Source: Paenibacillus glycanilyticus
GTDB taxonomy: Bacteria > Bacillota > Bacilli > Paenibacillales > Paenibacillaceae
Direction: 5' to 3'
DNA: 64,000 bases
Assembly: GCF_023715145.1 (NCBI RefSeq)
Contig: NZ_JAMBNP010000006.1
Span: forward strand, 186,001 to 250,000
The notes beneath the pieces were generated by a model that saw only the letters and a program-made list of their open reading frames with translations, did not search any database and had not been told where the DNA came from. The translations under genes were made by a program, and so were the position numbers. This document shows positions 44,278-53,848 of this stretch, piece by piece. The stretch's first letter is position 1. Every line of letters starts with the position of its first letter.

Positions 44278-44443
44278 TACGATTATCCTCCTCGACTTGT
44301 CCTGTACTCATCGTACCACCGCGGGAGGCGAATCGCTTCTATCCGGTTATCGTTCATCGCGAGCCTATTTATATCTGGTTGGTGTCTTCGGATGCCGCGC
44401 AGTATAATGGATCTGCAGTCTAATCAAATATGCGGAGGACAGC

Positions 44444-45295
44444 ATGCGTACTCAAGACCATTATTCCCTTCCGATTGAAGCCATGTATAATACATCCCAA
44501 ATTCCGACCGACTTCCATTCCCATCTGGAATACGAGATTTACTATTTCCATAGCGGCAAATGCAAGCTGCTGATCGGCGACAGCATCTATGAGCTTGCAC
44601 CCGGCAACCTCATCCTTATGAATGGCATGACCCTTCACTACCCGTCTATCGATAACCGTTATGAATATTGCCGTACAGTCGTTCACTTCAATCCCGCTTT
44701 TGCTTCGGGGTTATTGCAGCCGCCTTTTCTTGTTCCCCTTCTCCTCCCTTTCGAGAAACAGACCAACCGTCTAATTTCGCTTAAGCCGGAGGAGCAAGCC
44801 CGAATCGAGCCGCTGCTGGAACGGCTATGCTTCCTGCGGCAAAGGGAGGATGCGTTGTCTCATGACCGGTTGATTCTTTGTTTTCAGGAGCTTCTGCTGC
44901 TCATTTACGAATTCGCCAATATGCCAAGCTATGGACAAGCATCCCCGCCAAAGAGCATTAAGCATCAGAATGTCCAAAAGCTGATCTCCTATATCGAAGA
45001 GCATTACCGCGAGGATTTGCAGCTTGATGACGTCGCCGAATACATGCATCTAAACAAGCATTATCTGGTGAAAATCTTCAAGGAAACAACCGGTATCACG
45101 CTGTTTCACTACCTGTATCAACGCAGGATCAATCAGGCCAAAATGCTGTTCACCATGCATCCGGACCGTTCGATAACGGAGACGGCGTTTGAGGTCGGAT
45201 TCAAATATGTCTCGCATTTCAGCCTAACGTTCAAAAAATTTACCGGACAATCGCCCGATGATTATCGTAAAGGGATTGCCCGGTCATTTGAGTAA
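44444..45295 (+). CDS. AraC-family transcription regulator
   Basis: A 283-residue regulator: an N-terminal cupin sensor (DFHSHLEYEIYYFHSGKC, LAPGNLILMNG) and a C-terminal double HTH (LDDVAEYMHLNKHYLVKIFKETTGI, then SITETAFEVGFKYVSHFSLTFKKFTGQSPDDYRK). It likely senses a sugar or uronate and activates the divergent UxaC-like gene across the 166-base shared promoter region. GGAGGACAGC precedes the ATG. Confidence 0.9.
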   Translation: MRTQDHYSLPIEAMYNTSQIPTDFHSHLEYEIYYFHSGKCKLLIGDSIYELAPGNLILMNGMTLHYPSIDNRYEYCRTVVHFNPAFASGLLQPPFLVPLLLPFEKQTNRLISLKPEEQARIEPLLERLCFLRQREDALSHDRLILCFQELLLLIYEFANMPSYGQASPPKSIKHQNVQKLISYIEEHYREDLQLDDVAEYMHLNKHYLVKIFKETTGITLFHYLYQRRINQAKMLFTMHPDRSITETAFEVGFKYVSHFSLTFKKFTGQSPDDYRKGIARSFE

Positions 45296-45305
45296 GTGGA
45301 TATGA

Positions 45306-45884
45306 CTATTGGGACTGGAACTTTACGCGGATGCCGGTTAAATAAGTCTGCAGCACGACCTGAATGCTCTCGTCCAAATTAACCGGCAGTCCAAAACCGC
45401 CGCTCCGTTCAAGCGTTGCAAACCCGTGCATAAAGCTGCGGAAGCCTCTCACGAGATGGATCGTATCTTCCTGCTTCATCTCAAAAGCAAGTTGCATCAC
45501 TTGAATAATAAGCTTAATAAGCTCTTCGCTTGTTCTGATCAGCTCCGCATTCTCGGAGTGCTGGGCAGGAAGCGTTGCCTCATACAAGCCCGGGTGCTCT
45601 CTTGCAAAACCTATATAAGCAAGCCCTATTGCAAAGACGGCATCATCGCCTGATCTGCCGGCTGCCGCCCGGAGCAATTTATCATGCAGACTCTTCAATC
45701 CGTACAAGGACAGTTCTTCCTTCAGACCGCTTAATCCATCTACATGATTATACAAAGAGGGGGAACGGACACCCAGCTCCTGCGACAGCGAAGCCAGAGT
45801 CACGGACTCCAGTCCGCTCTTGTCAGCGAGCTCAGCTGCCTTGCGTATGATGGTTTGCAAATCCAATCCTATTCTTGGTGACAT
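45306..45884 (-). CDS. TetR-family repressor
   Basis: A 192-residue TetR/AcrR regulator. The HTH is LASLSQELGVRSPSLYNHVDGL; the C-terminal ligand domain resembles the TetR_C_33 (WHG) type (ARSGDDAVFAIGLAYIGFAREHPGLYEA). It lies 43 bases downstream of the MBL gene on the same strand, so it is probably in an operon with it and represses both through the paired operators at 46679-46719. Confidence 0.9.
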   Translation of the reverse strand: MSPRIGLDLQTIIRKAAELADKSGLESVTLASLSQELGVRSPSLYNHVDGLSGLKEELSLYGLKSLHDKLLRAAAGRSGDDAVFAIGLAYIGFAREHPGLYEATLPAQHSENAELIRTSEELIKLIIQVMQLAFEMKQEDTIHLVRGFRSFMHGFATLERSGGFGLPVNLDESIQVVLQTYLTGIRVKFQSQ

Positions 45885-45927
45885 CGCTTATTCTCCCCTT
45901 CTCTTGAATCTCGTGCGTGGTTCCGCA

Positions 45928-46653
45928 TTAATGAATGACCGCATCAAGCTTGCGGGATGCCGCCATTATCGCCTGTTCCATCGCGGCTTCCGGATTTGCA
46001 AGCATTTCTCCGTGTCCAACCGCAAGTAAAGTTGGCTTCAGCTTAAGCAGCTTCATCGCACTGCGAAGGGCTTCAATGCTATTCCAGGTAGCCATCGCAG
46101 GGAACGGGAACCAAGGCTTCATTTGACCGCTCACCGCAATTCCCCCCCGAATCTGGAAGGCATCCCCTGCAATCAGCGCATGGCTCCGCGAATCCAGGAA
46201 AGACATCGAACCCGGCGTATGTCCCGGCGTCAAGACCGCAAGCAGCGAGCCAACCCGGTCGCCATCCTGCAGCAGTACATCCGGGCGGGTTACAATTTTA
46301 TCAGGCTTTGGCACGCCGCCCCGGATTGGCGTATTCGCTTCATTCGGGTCCAGGGAACGGTCGCCGTTAAGCAGACGGGAGTCCCTTGCGGAAATATATA
46401 CCGTGACATCGGGCAGCTGCTTCTTAAGGGCATCCAACGCTCCGATATGATCGCTATGCGCATGCGTCAACACGATGCGCGTAATCGGTTTGCCAATCTG
46501 CTCGGCTGCTTTCAGAATGGCTGCCGCGTTATTGGGCAATGCGGCATCAATTAACGTTAAGCTTTTTTCTTCCTCTACGAGATAACAATTAACCGGGAAT
46601 ACATTAGGCAAGTAAGTAAGCTGATAAACTTGTTCATGACGTGTCATTTTCAT
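45928..46653 (-). CDS. MBL-fold metallo-hydrolase
   Basis: A 241-residue metallo-beta-lactamase fold hydrolase. The metal motif is THAHSDHIGAL, with further ligands in TPGHTPGSMSF, ALIAGDAF and the C-terminal VGHGEML. Likely activities are lactonase or thioester hydrolase; the substrate is not known. An extended insertion around VPKPDKIVTRPDVLLQDGD is present. It is the first gene of the MBL-tetR operon. Confidence 0.88.
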   Translation of the reverse strand: MKMTRHEQVYQLTYLPNVFPVNCYLVEEEKSLTLIDAALPNNAAAILKAAEQIGKPITRIVLTHAHSDHIGALDALKKQLPDVTVYISARDSRLLNGDRSLDPNEANTPIRGGVPKPDKIVTRPDVLLQDGDRVGSLLAVLTPGHTPGSMSFLDSRSHALIAGDAFQIRGGIAVSGQMKPWFPFPAMATWNSIEALRSAMKLLKLKPTLLAVGHGEMLANPEAAMEQAIMAASRKLDAVIH

Positions 46654-46678
46654 AATTAATTAACCACCTTCGCTTATA

Positions 46679-46719
46679 AACTAATATCGTTAGTTTTATA
46701 ATAACTAATACCATTAGTT
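46679..46719 (-). promoter_or_regulatory. Paired TetR operators
   Basis: Two 17-base palindromes, AACTAATATCGTTAGTT (46679-46695) and AACTAATACCATTAGTT (46703-46719), with identical arms and centres 24 bases apart, just upstream of the MBL start. They also overlap TTATAA-type -10 sequence. Confidence 0.75.
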
Positions 46720-46935
46720 TTTGCAAGAGGGATTTTCCTCTTCTGACGACACAAATGCCAGTTTCGGGAGTTTGACCGCCTTCCCCGTTATTAATGTTAG
46801 ATGAGTGATGCGGCATGTGATCGCTCATGAAATTCACCATATCGGTCAATTGTCCAGATGGTCACGAGAGATCGGAAGAAGGCCGGTTACTGCCAACTTG
46901 ATTAGAGAGGCTTGTTCGATCATTAACTTGAAACG

Positions 46936-46986
46936 AATAAAACCCACCCTTTTGCATAACGAGTACGGCAAAAGAGTGGGTTTTAT
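46936..46986 (-). terminator. Terminator of the secreted-protein gene
   Basis: AAAACCCAC...CTTTTGC and GCAAAAG...GTGGGTTTT arms; A/T-rich tails on both sides, 20 bases after the stop at 47007. Confidence 0.8.
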
Positions 46987-47006
46987 ATCAATCGGGCTAT
47001 CACCTA

Positions 47007-47669
47007 TTATTCGACAGTGGTTGCTCCATCCTTTTTAAAGATCGTTCCATCATCTTTGATATAATCATAGACATTGGTGCTGATGTCGATCAGCGTTTCT
47101 TTTCCGTTTGAATACTCATACGTTTCGTTTTTCACCGGAAGTCCCGTTTCTTTATCGACATAAGAGATATAAGTCTGATTGGTCACTTTGTCATTCATGG
47201 TGAGCTTCTCCAGCTCCTTGCCGTCCTCGGAGGTTACCGTACCGAGATGGATATAGCCCGGGCCTTGCATATGTGATTTGAATGCTTCAAAGGTGAATTG
47301 TGGCGAAGGATCCTTTACAGTTTCGAAAATGCTGCTCTTCTTGAGAAGTTTATGGTCGGCCGTGTATTCACGGTGCTCGCTGCGGAACTGCTTGGTTGTC
47401 GGATTGTACCAGTGTTCGTTTTCGAAGAATTTGCTGCCGTCAGCTGTTTCATAGGTATTGAAGACATGTTCGATGTTGCCTTGCGTCTGTTCGGTATTCG
47501 CAGCAGCCGAGTCTGTCGTTTTCGGGGCGGTAAGCAGGACATTTTTCGGCACTGCGTCGCTGCTGTTGGCCGCATAAGCCGCAAGGGAGCCAAGACTGCC
47601 GATGACGATAGCCGAAGCTACCACCATTCCCGATATTTTTTTTACACTGCCCAATTTACTTGTTCTCAT
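47007..47669 (-). CDS. Exported protein of unknown function
   Basis: A 220-residue protein with a signal peptide ending near residue 34 (AYAANS). The mature part has repeated strands with Tyr/Thr (FNTYETADGSKFFENEHWY, then FRSEHREYTADHKLL, then TYISYVDKETGLPVKNETYEYSNG), a layout like the LolA/outer-membrane-lipoprotein carrier fold or PepSY-linked sigma-regulating proteins. No family is assigned. CGGAGGGAATAAC precedes the ATG. The two-component system just upstream may control it. Confidence 0.65.
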   Translation of the reverse strand: MRTSKLGSVKKISGMVVASAIVIGSLGSLAAYAANSSDAVPKNVLLTAPKTTDSAAANTEQTQGNIEHVFNTYETADGSKFFENEHWYNPTTKQFRSEHREYTADHKLLKKSSIFETVKDPSPQFTFEAFKSHMQGPGYIHLGTVTSEDGKELEKLTMNDKVTNQTYISYVDKETGLPVKNETYEYSNGKETLIDISTNVYDYIKDDGTIFKKDGATTVE

Positions 47670-47777
47670 GTTATTCCCTCCGTTTTATAGTCGTTTGTTC
47701 GGAATCGTGATTCCTTCTTGCCTCCTTACTATAGAAAAGCAATATCTCAGAACTATCGAAAAGTTGTAAATTAGATG

Positions 47778-49211
47778 TTAATTCTGAGGGAATAGTATTT
47801 TTACTTGTGTACCGACTTCTTCCCGGCTAGTAATCTCGATTTTTCCTTCATGCAGCTTTACGATCTCGGAGCAGATGGCAAGTCCCAGACCAGCACCATG
47901 CTGCGATCGTGTCCGAACTTTATCCACCATAAAGAAAGGCTCGAAAACCTTGGGCACATCCTGCTCCGGAATACCGATTCCTTCGTCCTCTACTTCAATG
48001 GCATAGTAGGTATGATTAACGAGATACCCCTTAAGATAGATCCGTCCGCCTTTGCTCGAGGCCTTTATGGCGTTGTCCAGCAGGTTGGTGCAGACCAAGA
48101 GGAACAGATCTTTGTCGGTAAGCAGCCGGTAGGGCTCAATGGACAGAATCAGCGTTAGGTCTAATCCCTCTAATCGGGGCTGGAGGGCTTCTTCAACTTC
48201 AAGACATAGCGGCATAATATCCTGATGTTGTAGCTCTGGCTTTTCGTTGCCAAGGAGAATGAGATCCATCAGCTTAAAAGATAAGCTCTCCAGCCGTCTG
48301 CCTTCGGAGTAAATATAATTCATCGCTTTGAAGAAAACTTTTTCATTATACTTCGTTGTGCGCAGCAAGTCGGCATACCCGATAATCGAGGTTAGCGGCG
48401 TCCTCAGCTCGTGCGTAAGAAACTCTATAAATTTCTGGCGCCGCATCGCGGTCAGCTCAAGCTCATTTACTTTTTCCTCGACAGCTTCGGCCATCCTGTT
48501 GAAATTTTGCGCCAGAATGCCGATTTCATCCCCGGAGTGTACGCTGACCCTCTGCGAATAAAGACCGCGGGCAACCGTCTGGGCGGACTCTGTAAGCGAT
48601 CGGATCGAGCGAGTCAAATACCGAATGACCCCATATAAACCGATCCCCAGAATAAAGGTAACCAAGATATTAATTTGAAAAAACAAACGGATCTGTGCAG
48701 ATTTGTCGCTGTATACGCCGGAGATATCCCGAATATAACTCATGGTATAGTTCGTCCCGCTGAGCGCCAGTTTACCGGTTACGAACAGATAGGTTTGCTT
48801 GCCGATATCCCGTAGAATGTAGGTCGGCCTATCAGAAGAAGGAGCATTTAGCTCTGGCCGGTAGCCGGTGATCGGTCTTTCGAAATTATTAAAAACCTCC
48901 ACTTGAGCCGAATTACGGAACTCTAGAAAAATCCTGTTGTTTTCGAAAGTGCGTGTATACTTCTGAGCATTGTTCCGGGTAAAATGGGCAGAGTCCTCAG
49001 ACGTGCCCCCCATATTATTGCTGAGAGAAATTGCATAAGACCAATCGGACTGCAATTGTGAGGCTATGATGCGCCGCTCGGTCAAACCGAGGTCGATTTC
49101 GGTCTTCAGATTTCGGTTGAAATTGTGTTCGATGAGATAAAACGAGGCACCGTTAAACAGCACCTCGAAGAGGAGGAAGGTACAGAGAAAGACCTTATGC
49201 CATAACTTCAT
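47778..49211 (-). CDS. Sensor histidine kinase
   Basis: A 477-residue membrane kinase: helix 1 at about 8-28, an extracytoplasmic domain of about 140 residues, helix 2 at about 175-195, HAMP (RSLTESAQTVARGLYSQRV), HisKA with the phospho-acceptor in FLTHELRTPLTS, and HATPase_c with NLLDNAIKAS, EDEGIGIP and HGAGLGLAI. The signal is unknown. The gene overlaps the response regulator by 4 bases. Confidence 0.93.
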   Translation of the reverse strand: MKLWHKVFLCTFLLFEVLFNGASFYLIEHNFNRNLKTEIDLGLTERRIIASQLQSDWSYAISLSNNMGGTSEDSAHFTRNNAQKYTRTFENNRIFLEFRNSAQVEVFNNFERPITGYRPELNAPSSDRPTYILRDIGKQTYLFVTGKLALSGTNYTMSYIRDISGVYSDKSAQIRLFFQINILVTFILGIGLYGVIRYLTRSIRSLTESAQTVARGLYSQRVSVHSGDEIGILAQNFNRMAEAVEEKVNELELTAMRRQKFIEFLTHELRTPLTSIIGYADLLRTTKYNEKVFFKAMNYIYSEGRRLESLSFKLMDLILLGNEKPELQHQDIMPLCLEVEEALQPRLEGLDLTLILSIEPYRLLTDKDLFLLVCTNLLDNAIKASSKGGRIYLKGYLVNHTYYAIEVEDEGIGIPEQDVPKVFEPFFMVDKVRTRSQHGAGLGLAICSEIVKLHEGKIEITSREEVGTQVKILFPQN

Positions 49212-49867
49212 TGATGGTCCTCCAGCCGGTATCCGAATTTATATACGGTTTTAATGTAATCCTCCAGCTTCAGCTTCTTGCGGATTTTCTGAATATGAAT
49301 GTCCACCGTACGTGTCTCTCCCATATATTCGTAGCCCCATACCAGCTCAAGAATACGCTCTCTGGACATAGCTTTATTCTTGTTGCGGATGAGAAGGAGA
49401 AGGAGCTCGAACTCCTTCATCGTAAGGTCGATTACCCTATTCCCGCTTCGTACTATACGTTCTTCAAGATTGATCTCTAGATCGCCAAACACCAAATGAT
49501 CGTGCTTCACCCCGTACCGCCGAAGTACGGCTTCAATTCGTGCAAGCAGCTCCATGGATTCGAAAGGCTTGACGATATAATCGTCGGCTCCCATCCTTAG
49601 ACCCTTGACCTTATCGGCTAGGCTCCCCCGGGCAGTCAGGAGAATGACTGGCAGATTGCTGGACTCCAGCTCTTCCATGATTTCAAATCCGTCTTTTTCC
49701 GGGAGATTAACGTCAAGCAAAATTAAATTCGGTGCATAGGTGTCGATTAGTTCTAATGCTTCAGAGCCATTGAAGGCTTGTCTCGTGTCATACCCCGCAA
49801 TCTCAAGATTCAAGCGGATTAGATCGGATATGGCCACATCATCTTCAACAATTAATATTTTTTCCAT
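49208..49867 (-). CDS. OmpR/PhoB-family response regulator
   Basis: A 219-residue regulator: receiver domain with VEDDVAISD, phospho-acceptor Asp in LILLDVNLPEKDG, conserved Thr/Lys (LLTARG, IVKPFE), and a winged-helix DNA-binding domain ending TVDIHIQKIRKKL...IKTVYKFGYRL. It is cotranscribed with and phosphorylated by the kinase that follows it. Targets are unknown; the downstream secreted-protein gene is a candidate. Confidence 0.94.
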   Translation of the reverse strand: MEKILIVEDDVAISDLIRLNLEIAGYDTRQAFNGSEALELIDTYAPNLILLDVNLPEKDGFEIMEELESSNLPVILLTARGSLADKVKGLRMGADDYIVKPFESMELLARIEAVLRRYGVKHDHLVFGDLEINLEERIVRSGNRVIDLTMKEFELLLLLIRNKNKAMSRERILELVWGYEYMGETRTVDIHIQKIRKKLKLEDYIKTVYKFGYRLEDHQ

Positions 49868-50536
49868 AGTAACCTCTCTACTTCCAACGGATGTCAGTGC
49901 ATGTATATAGTATGTGCAATAATAGATTTATCTAAAAATTATAGCTTACCTAAACTACAGAGGTGTTTTCCAAGTTGTAAATTAGTTGTAAAATATCGTT
50001 GAAAAGGCAGTGGTCATTTTTGGAAAGGAAGTGCGAACTTGCGAAATAAGAAATATCGGATACTCCTACCTCCGTTCTTGTTGGCTGCAATAAGTATGGC
50101 ACTTTTTTTACAAAGAGAATAAAGTTCGACCAAAATCAATTTGCAATCCTTCTGCATGCGATTTTCCCCTAACCACCAATAAACTTTTAAATTCATATAT
50201 TTGACATCAACTTACGCAAGTTCCCCGATAGAGTGACCAGACCTATATTACGAAACAATGGCAGCCGATCAAAAGATCAGCTGCCATTGTTTTGTTCTGA
50301 ACTAACATCGCTTGAGATTATCCGCAAATGCCATCTTTCATATTTGTACACAAATGTATAGAGGAGCAATACAGTATAAACACAATAAGGTAATACAAAG
50401 TTGGATTACTTTTAAAATTCGCTGCGCCTGGTCTTTTCCGTGAATGAGCCTATCGACATTCTATCACCTACACAAACCCAGCATAGTGAACGAATCGATT
50501 AATCGCCATGCGAGGCTTCTTAACTGAAATAAATAT
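49868..50536. other. Long intergenic region with a degenerate repeat copy
   Basis: About 670 AT-rich bases. The left part holds the response-regulator promoter. A degenerate hairpin repeat lies at 50224-50316. The only frame of note (50014-50196, minus) has no ribosome site and is not called a gene. Confidence 0.5.
50224..50316 (+). repeat. Degenerate copy E0 of the core-hairpin repeat
   Basis: Core-like CCCGATAGAGTGACC at 50224-50238, then a long stem AACAATGGCAGC/GCTGCCATTGTT (50254-50293), then TTCTGAACTAACATCGCTTGAG resembling the right-hand motif. Confidence 0.5.
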
Positions 50537-51631
50537 CTAGAATGCACGCTCGATAAACCACACAAATCCAAACAAAAGCACGGCCGTTGAGATGCTCGGC
50601 GTCACCCATTTATTTATTCGCATAAGGTTCTTGCTGAGGTAGAGAAGAATTGGGAACACAAGGGTGACGATTAGCAGCTGCCCCGCTTCAATCCCTAAAT
50701 TAAACGATACAAGCGCCGCGGCCAAATGGCTTTTGCCTAAATGAAGTTCCGATAGAATGCCCGCAAATCCAAATCCGTGAATGAGTCCAAATGCAAATGC
50801 GATCCAAGGCGCATGTTTCGATTCAGGGGTGAAAATGTTCTTAAGCGCTACATACACGATGCTAAGCGCAATCGCCGATTCTACAAATTTACCAGGAAGC
50901 TGTACGATTTCGAGTGTCGCAAGAGCAAGCGTGATGCTATGCGCAACGGTAAAGGCGGTGACGAGGGACAATATATGACGGACTGTCTTCGCGCCAATTA
51001 ACAGGCTGATTACAAACAAAATATGGTCATAGCCTGTAAAGATGTGTTTTAAGCCAAGCACGAAAAACTGCTTAATCTTCGTGAAAGGGCTCATTTCACC
51101 GATATTCAGCTCTCTGACTTCATAAGTGAAGACGAATTCCTGCTGCTTCCCATCCATGATCACTTTCGCCATATTCGCATGACTTGGGTCGCTTTCTTCA
51201 AACATGACATTATATTTGACAATCAGGTTTTCCGGTGCCTTTTTTATATCATACGAAATGGAAAGATCCGCAAAGAGCTTTTCGTTTATCGTCGTTATGC
51301 CGATTGCAGTAACGGTTCCTTCAACGGGCATACTGTCGGCATACATCAGGATGTGTGTATTCAAATATTCCTCAATCGGAACCTTATTTTCGCTGGTTAT
51401 GGTTTGGAGCTTGTCGGGAACTGCGCTCGCTTGTTCATCTACCTGAAACCCGACGGCATGGCTTAGTTCAACCGCATCCAGTTGAAGTTGGTAATCTATG
51501 CGGGTGTTCTTCACTTCAATTAACGAAAATCCTTCACTGTTATTGGTGTGGGCACTGGCCAGCGAAGGAGCAGCCATCAGCATTAGAAAGATCCATACGA
51601 GAAGCCTTGTACATCTCACGCTATTTGACAC
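50537..51631 (-). CDS. HupE/UreJ-family protein
   Basis: A 364-residue exported/membrane protein: signal peptide to about residue 27 (LASAHT), an extracytoplasmic domain to about 185, then six helices of the HupE/UreJ type with GYDHILFVISLL, FTVAHSITLALATL and FGLIHGFGFAGIL. The conserved His residues suggest a Ni/Co or other metal permease, but the long N-terminal domain type is uncharacterised. A GTG start at 51631 lies close to AAAGG; a GTG four codons on is an alternative. Confidence 0.82.
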   Translation of the reverse strand: MSNSVRCTRLLVWIFLMLMAAPSLASAHTNNSEGFSLIEVKNTRIDYQLQLDAVELSHAVGFQVDEQASAVPDKLQTITSENKVPIEEYLNTHILMYADSMPVEGTVTAIGITTINEKLFADLSISYDIKKAPENLIVKYNVMFEESDPSHANMAKVIMDGKQQEFVFTYEVRELNIGEMSPFTKIKQFFVLGLKHIFTGYDHILFVISLLIGAKTVRHILSLVTAFTVAHSITLALATLEIVQLPGKFVESAIALSIVYVALKNIFTPESKHAPWIAFAFGLIHGFGFAGILSELHLGKSHLAAALVSFNLGIEAGQLLIVTLVFPILLYLSKNLMRINKWVTPSISTAVLLFGFVWFIERAF

Positions 51632-51648
51632 AACCTTTCTTCATTAAT

Positions 51649-51677
51649 AAGGAGGGGAGCATGGGGCTCCCCTTCCT
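51649..51677 (-). terminator. Hairpin after the PHP-domain gene
   Basis: GGAGGGGAGC and GCTCCCC...CCTT arms lie 9 bases after the stop at 51686. There is no real T-run, so termination strength is uncertain. Confidence 0.5.
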
Positions 51678-51685
51678 TACGAACC

Positions 51686-53185
51686 TTACTTCGTTTGCAG
51701 GAAGATCGGGTTCGAGTAGAACCACAGATCCGACCACGGATTTTCGCCTTTCGGGTCAAGGGTCGGCTCAAGTTCGTTCGTATTTGTACCGCGAACCCGA
51801 ATGTAACTGTCTTTGTTCACATTCTCCAGCGTGTAAGTGATCTTAACCATCTCACCGTCGCGCTGCCAGCTGCTCTCATCGAAACGTGCAACTACTTTAG
51901 TCGTAGGGTTCGCTGCTGTGGAACGATCCTCCACTTTACCCGTCACTTTGCCCATGATCAGATCCACTCTATTAACTTTCGGATTGTCGCCATGGTTGTT
52001 CTTCGCATTTGGATCTTTGAATGTGATCGTAACCATTACGTCTTTGCCGTTGCCAGGGATCGCAAGTGTTTCACCAATCGATGCGCGGTTACCATTCGAC
52101 TGCGCATGTGCAGGAGACTTGCCTGCGGCTTGCGCCGTCACGTCCAGCTGATTGATTAGGTCGCCCGTCGTAACGAAAATGCGGCCGTTACGCAGACCAT
52201 CCAGGAGGCTGCTGTAAGTATCCTGAGCCTTGACGTACGTCTTCGAGTATTCGCCTGGCCAGAAATCGCTTCCGCCGTCACGCCAGTTCACATGGGAATC
52301 CGACGTGGAGGTGATCCACCAATGACGGCCTTCACCCAGCATGGAGTCCCACAGACCTCCAACCTTAGCTGTCATTTGGTCAAAGCCGCCCATCGTTGCG
52401 TAGTTGCCGTACCCGCCGCGGTCACCTTTCGGGTCGATGGAGCCGTCAGGATTGATGGCGCCGGCCTGGTGCCCAGGCGCTCCTTCCATACCAACGGATA
52501 CGTTCGGCGCAGCATCGTTCCAGTTACGGAACTCTTCCGGCGTATCTTGACCCCATTTGGTTTCACCGGTTGCGGAACGTGCAGGATGATTAGCAAACAG
52601 CACAGGAGCAAGATCCAGGTTTTTCATATAGTTTAGCGCGTCAATCATGTTGGTTTCTGTGTCGCGCTGCGGGTCTGTCGGGAACGGATCGCGCTTATTG
52701 AATTTACTTTCAATATCATAGAGCGTCTGCGACTCGGCATCCGAGTTCGGAATAATGAGAGAACTATGGTCTGCGGCTGGCGTATCAAACTCCATGCCGT
52801 AGAACAGCTTCAGATCAGGATTCTCGGCACGAGCTTTCAGCACCTCAGGGTATGCTTGCTCCAGGTTGACTTTAGAGTGGTTCGGACCGCCATGGTCGGT
52901 TGAAACCATCCAATCAAGCCCATACGAGTTTGCCATTGCGGCATTTTTCACGATTGGGTAAACCGCGTCTCCTGCGCGGATCGGAGTTGGGGGATTTGTT
53001 GTGTTATCCCAGCCAACACTCCATTCACTATGCACGTGGTGATCGCCTGCAAGCCACTGCATGTCCGTTTTTTCGGCTGCTGCTTTCGGTACGCCAAAAC
53101 CATCGGTAAGGCCCTGAGTGGCTACGGCCGCGGTTGCCATTGCCGTTACTGCCAGCACTGGGAGTGCTTTACGTTTCAACTTCAA
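51686..53185 (-). CDS. Exported PHP-domain phosphoesterase-like protein
   Basis: A 499-residue secreted protein with a signal peptide (KLKRKALPVLAVTAMATAAVA). The PHP metal-site motifs are GDHHVHSEWS near the start of the mature part, STDHGGPNH, and STSDSHVNWRDGG later, i.e. a CehA/McbA-like metal-dependent phosphoesterase. A C-terminal beta domain of about 130 residues follows. The substrate is unknown. The TTG at 53185 is chosen because AAGGAG lies 8 bases upstream and it starts the signal peptide cleanly; the reading to 53224 adds 13 residues across the ribosome site. Confidence 0.8.
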   Translation of the reverse strand: MKLKRKALPVLAVTAMATAAVATQGLTDGFGVPKAAAEKTDMQWLAGDHHVHSEWSVGWDNTTNPPTPIRAGDAVYPIVKNAAMANSYGLDWMVSTDHGGPNHSKVNLEQAYPEVLKARAENPDLKLFYGMEFDTPAADHSSLIIPNSDAESQTLYDIESKFNKRDPFPTDPQRDTETNMIDALNYMKNLDLAPVLFANHPARSATGETKWGQDTPEEFRNWNDAAPNVSVGMEGAPGHQAGAINPDGSIDPKGDRGGYGNYATMGGFDQMTAKVGGLWDSMLGEGRHWWITSTSDSHVNWRDGGSDFWPGEYSKTYVKAQDTYSSLLDGLRNGRIFVTTGDLINQLDVTAQAAGKSPAHAQSNGNRASIGETLAIPGNGKDVMVTITFKDPNAKNNHGDNPKVNRVDLIMGKVTGKVEDRSTAANPTTKVVARFDESSWQRDGEMVKITYTLENVNKDSYIRVRGTNTNELEPTLDPKGENPWSDLWFYSNPIFLQTK

Positions 53186-53417
53186 AACTCTCAACTCCTT
53201 ATGTATATGATTCTGTAATAACATAGATGTAGTATGTTAACGGAAAAACAAGTATAAGTAATGGTTATGTAAATTTTTGCCTTATCGACCCGGTAATGGT
53301 GAAAATGTATCTCAAGTCCCATTTTCTTTGCCGGACGATTATACCGTGGCAAATAGGTATTTGAACTTATAAGACGAACAGTTAAAGCAGTACACCGTTA
53401 ACAACAAGAGAAGCATT

Positions 53418-53660
53418 CACTTTCGCGAGAAGATGACTCAATTCGATCATGAGCGGATTCCGCAACGAATCGTGCATGCACGCGGCGTAGGGGCAGTTTT
53501 TTATACGGTTGTTGGTGACAGGCTCTATGACTTGCCCAACCCGTTGAGAGTAACCGCTTGCTGCCTACGAGACGACGGACCCTACTCTCTTCGATGCCGT
53601 ATTATTAGTTAGCAATGAAGCTGCAATTCCGACGCCCGCTCTAGAAGCGTCTATAAACGG
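53418..53660 (+). pseudogene. Remnant of a large-subunit catalase (KatE type)
   Basis: The plus strand encodes HFREKMTQFDHERIPQRIVHA followed by RGVGAVFYTVV, an evident match to the N-terminal catalytic-His region of catalases (FDHERIPERVVHARG). In the same frame it jumps to a GDRLYDLPNPLRV piece and, after a frame change, to TLFDAVLLVSNEAAIPTP, which resembles the C-terminal domain of clade 2 catalases. Hundreds of residues are missing between pieces, and stops follow. No start codon or ribosome site is seen. This is a deleted gene relic at the left border of the repeat-rich region. Confidence 0.7.
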
Positions 53661-53715
53661 AATTGCATAGGGCCATTTCTGGGAGGGGGCGTTGTTATAA
53701 GCCTGATAGCATGAA

Positions 53716-53746
53716 AAGCAGGGAGCCTTCAAAGGGCTCCCTGCTT
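53716..53746. terminator. Hairpin terminator-like element
   Basis: AAGCAGGGAGCC and GGCTCCCTGCTT form a 12-bp perfect stem after the catalase relic; T-run is absent. Confidence 0.5.
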
Positions 53747-53848
53747 CCGTGATCACAATATATTAACGAATTACGTCCGGCTTTTCAAACTCACAGCCTT
53801 GCTCTTTTACATAGTAATAACTGATAATTTGCTCTTGTTTTCTTCTCT

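Noticed and set aside
46779-46800. Possible extra repeat core (CTTCCCCGTTATTAATG) near the MBL gene
   Set aside because: Only a partial match with no hairpin or right-hand motif; likely coincidence.
50014-50196. 60-residue minus-strand frame in the 50 kb gap
   Set aside because: No ribosome site before the ATG and no recognisable protein features.
53565-53756. 63-residue minus-strand frame
   Set aside because: It is antisense to the catalase relic and crosses a hairpin; not protein-like.
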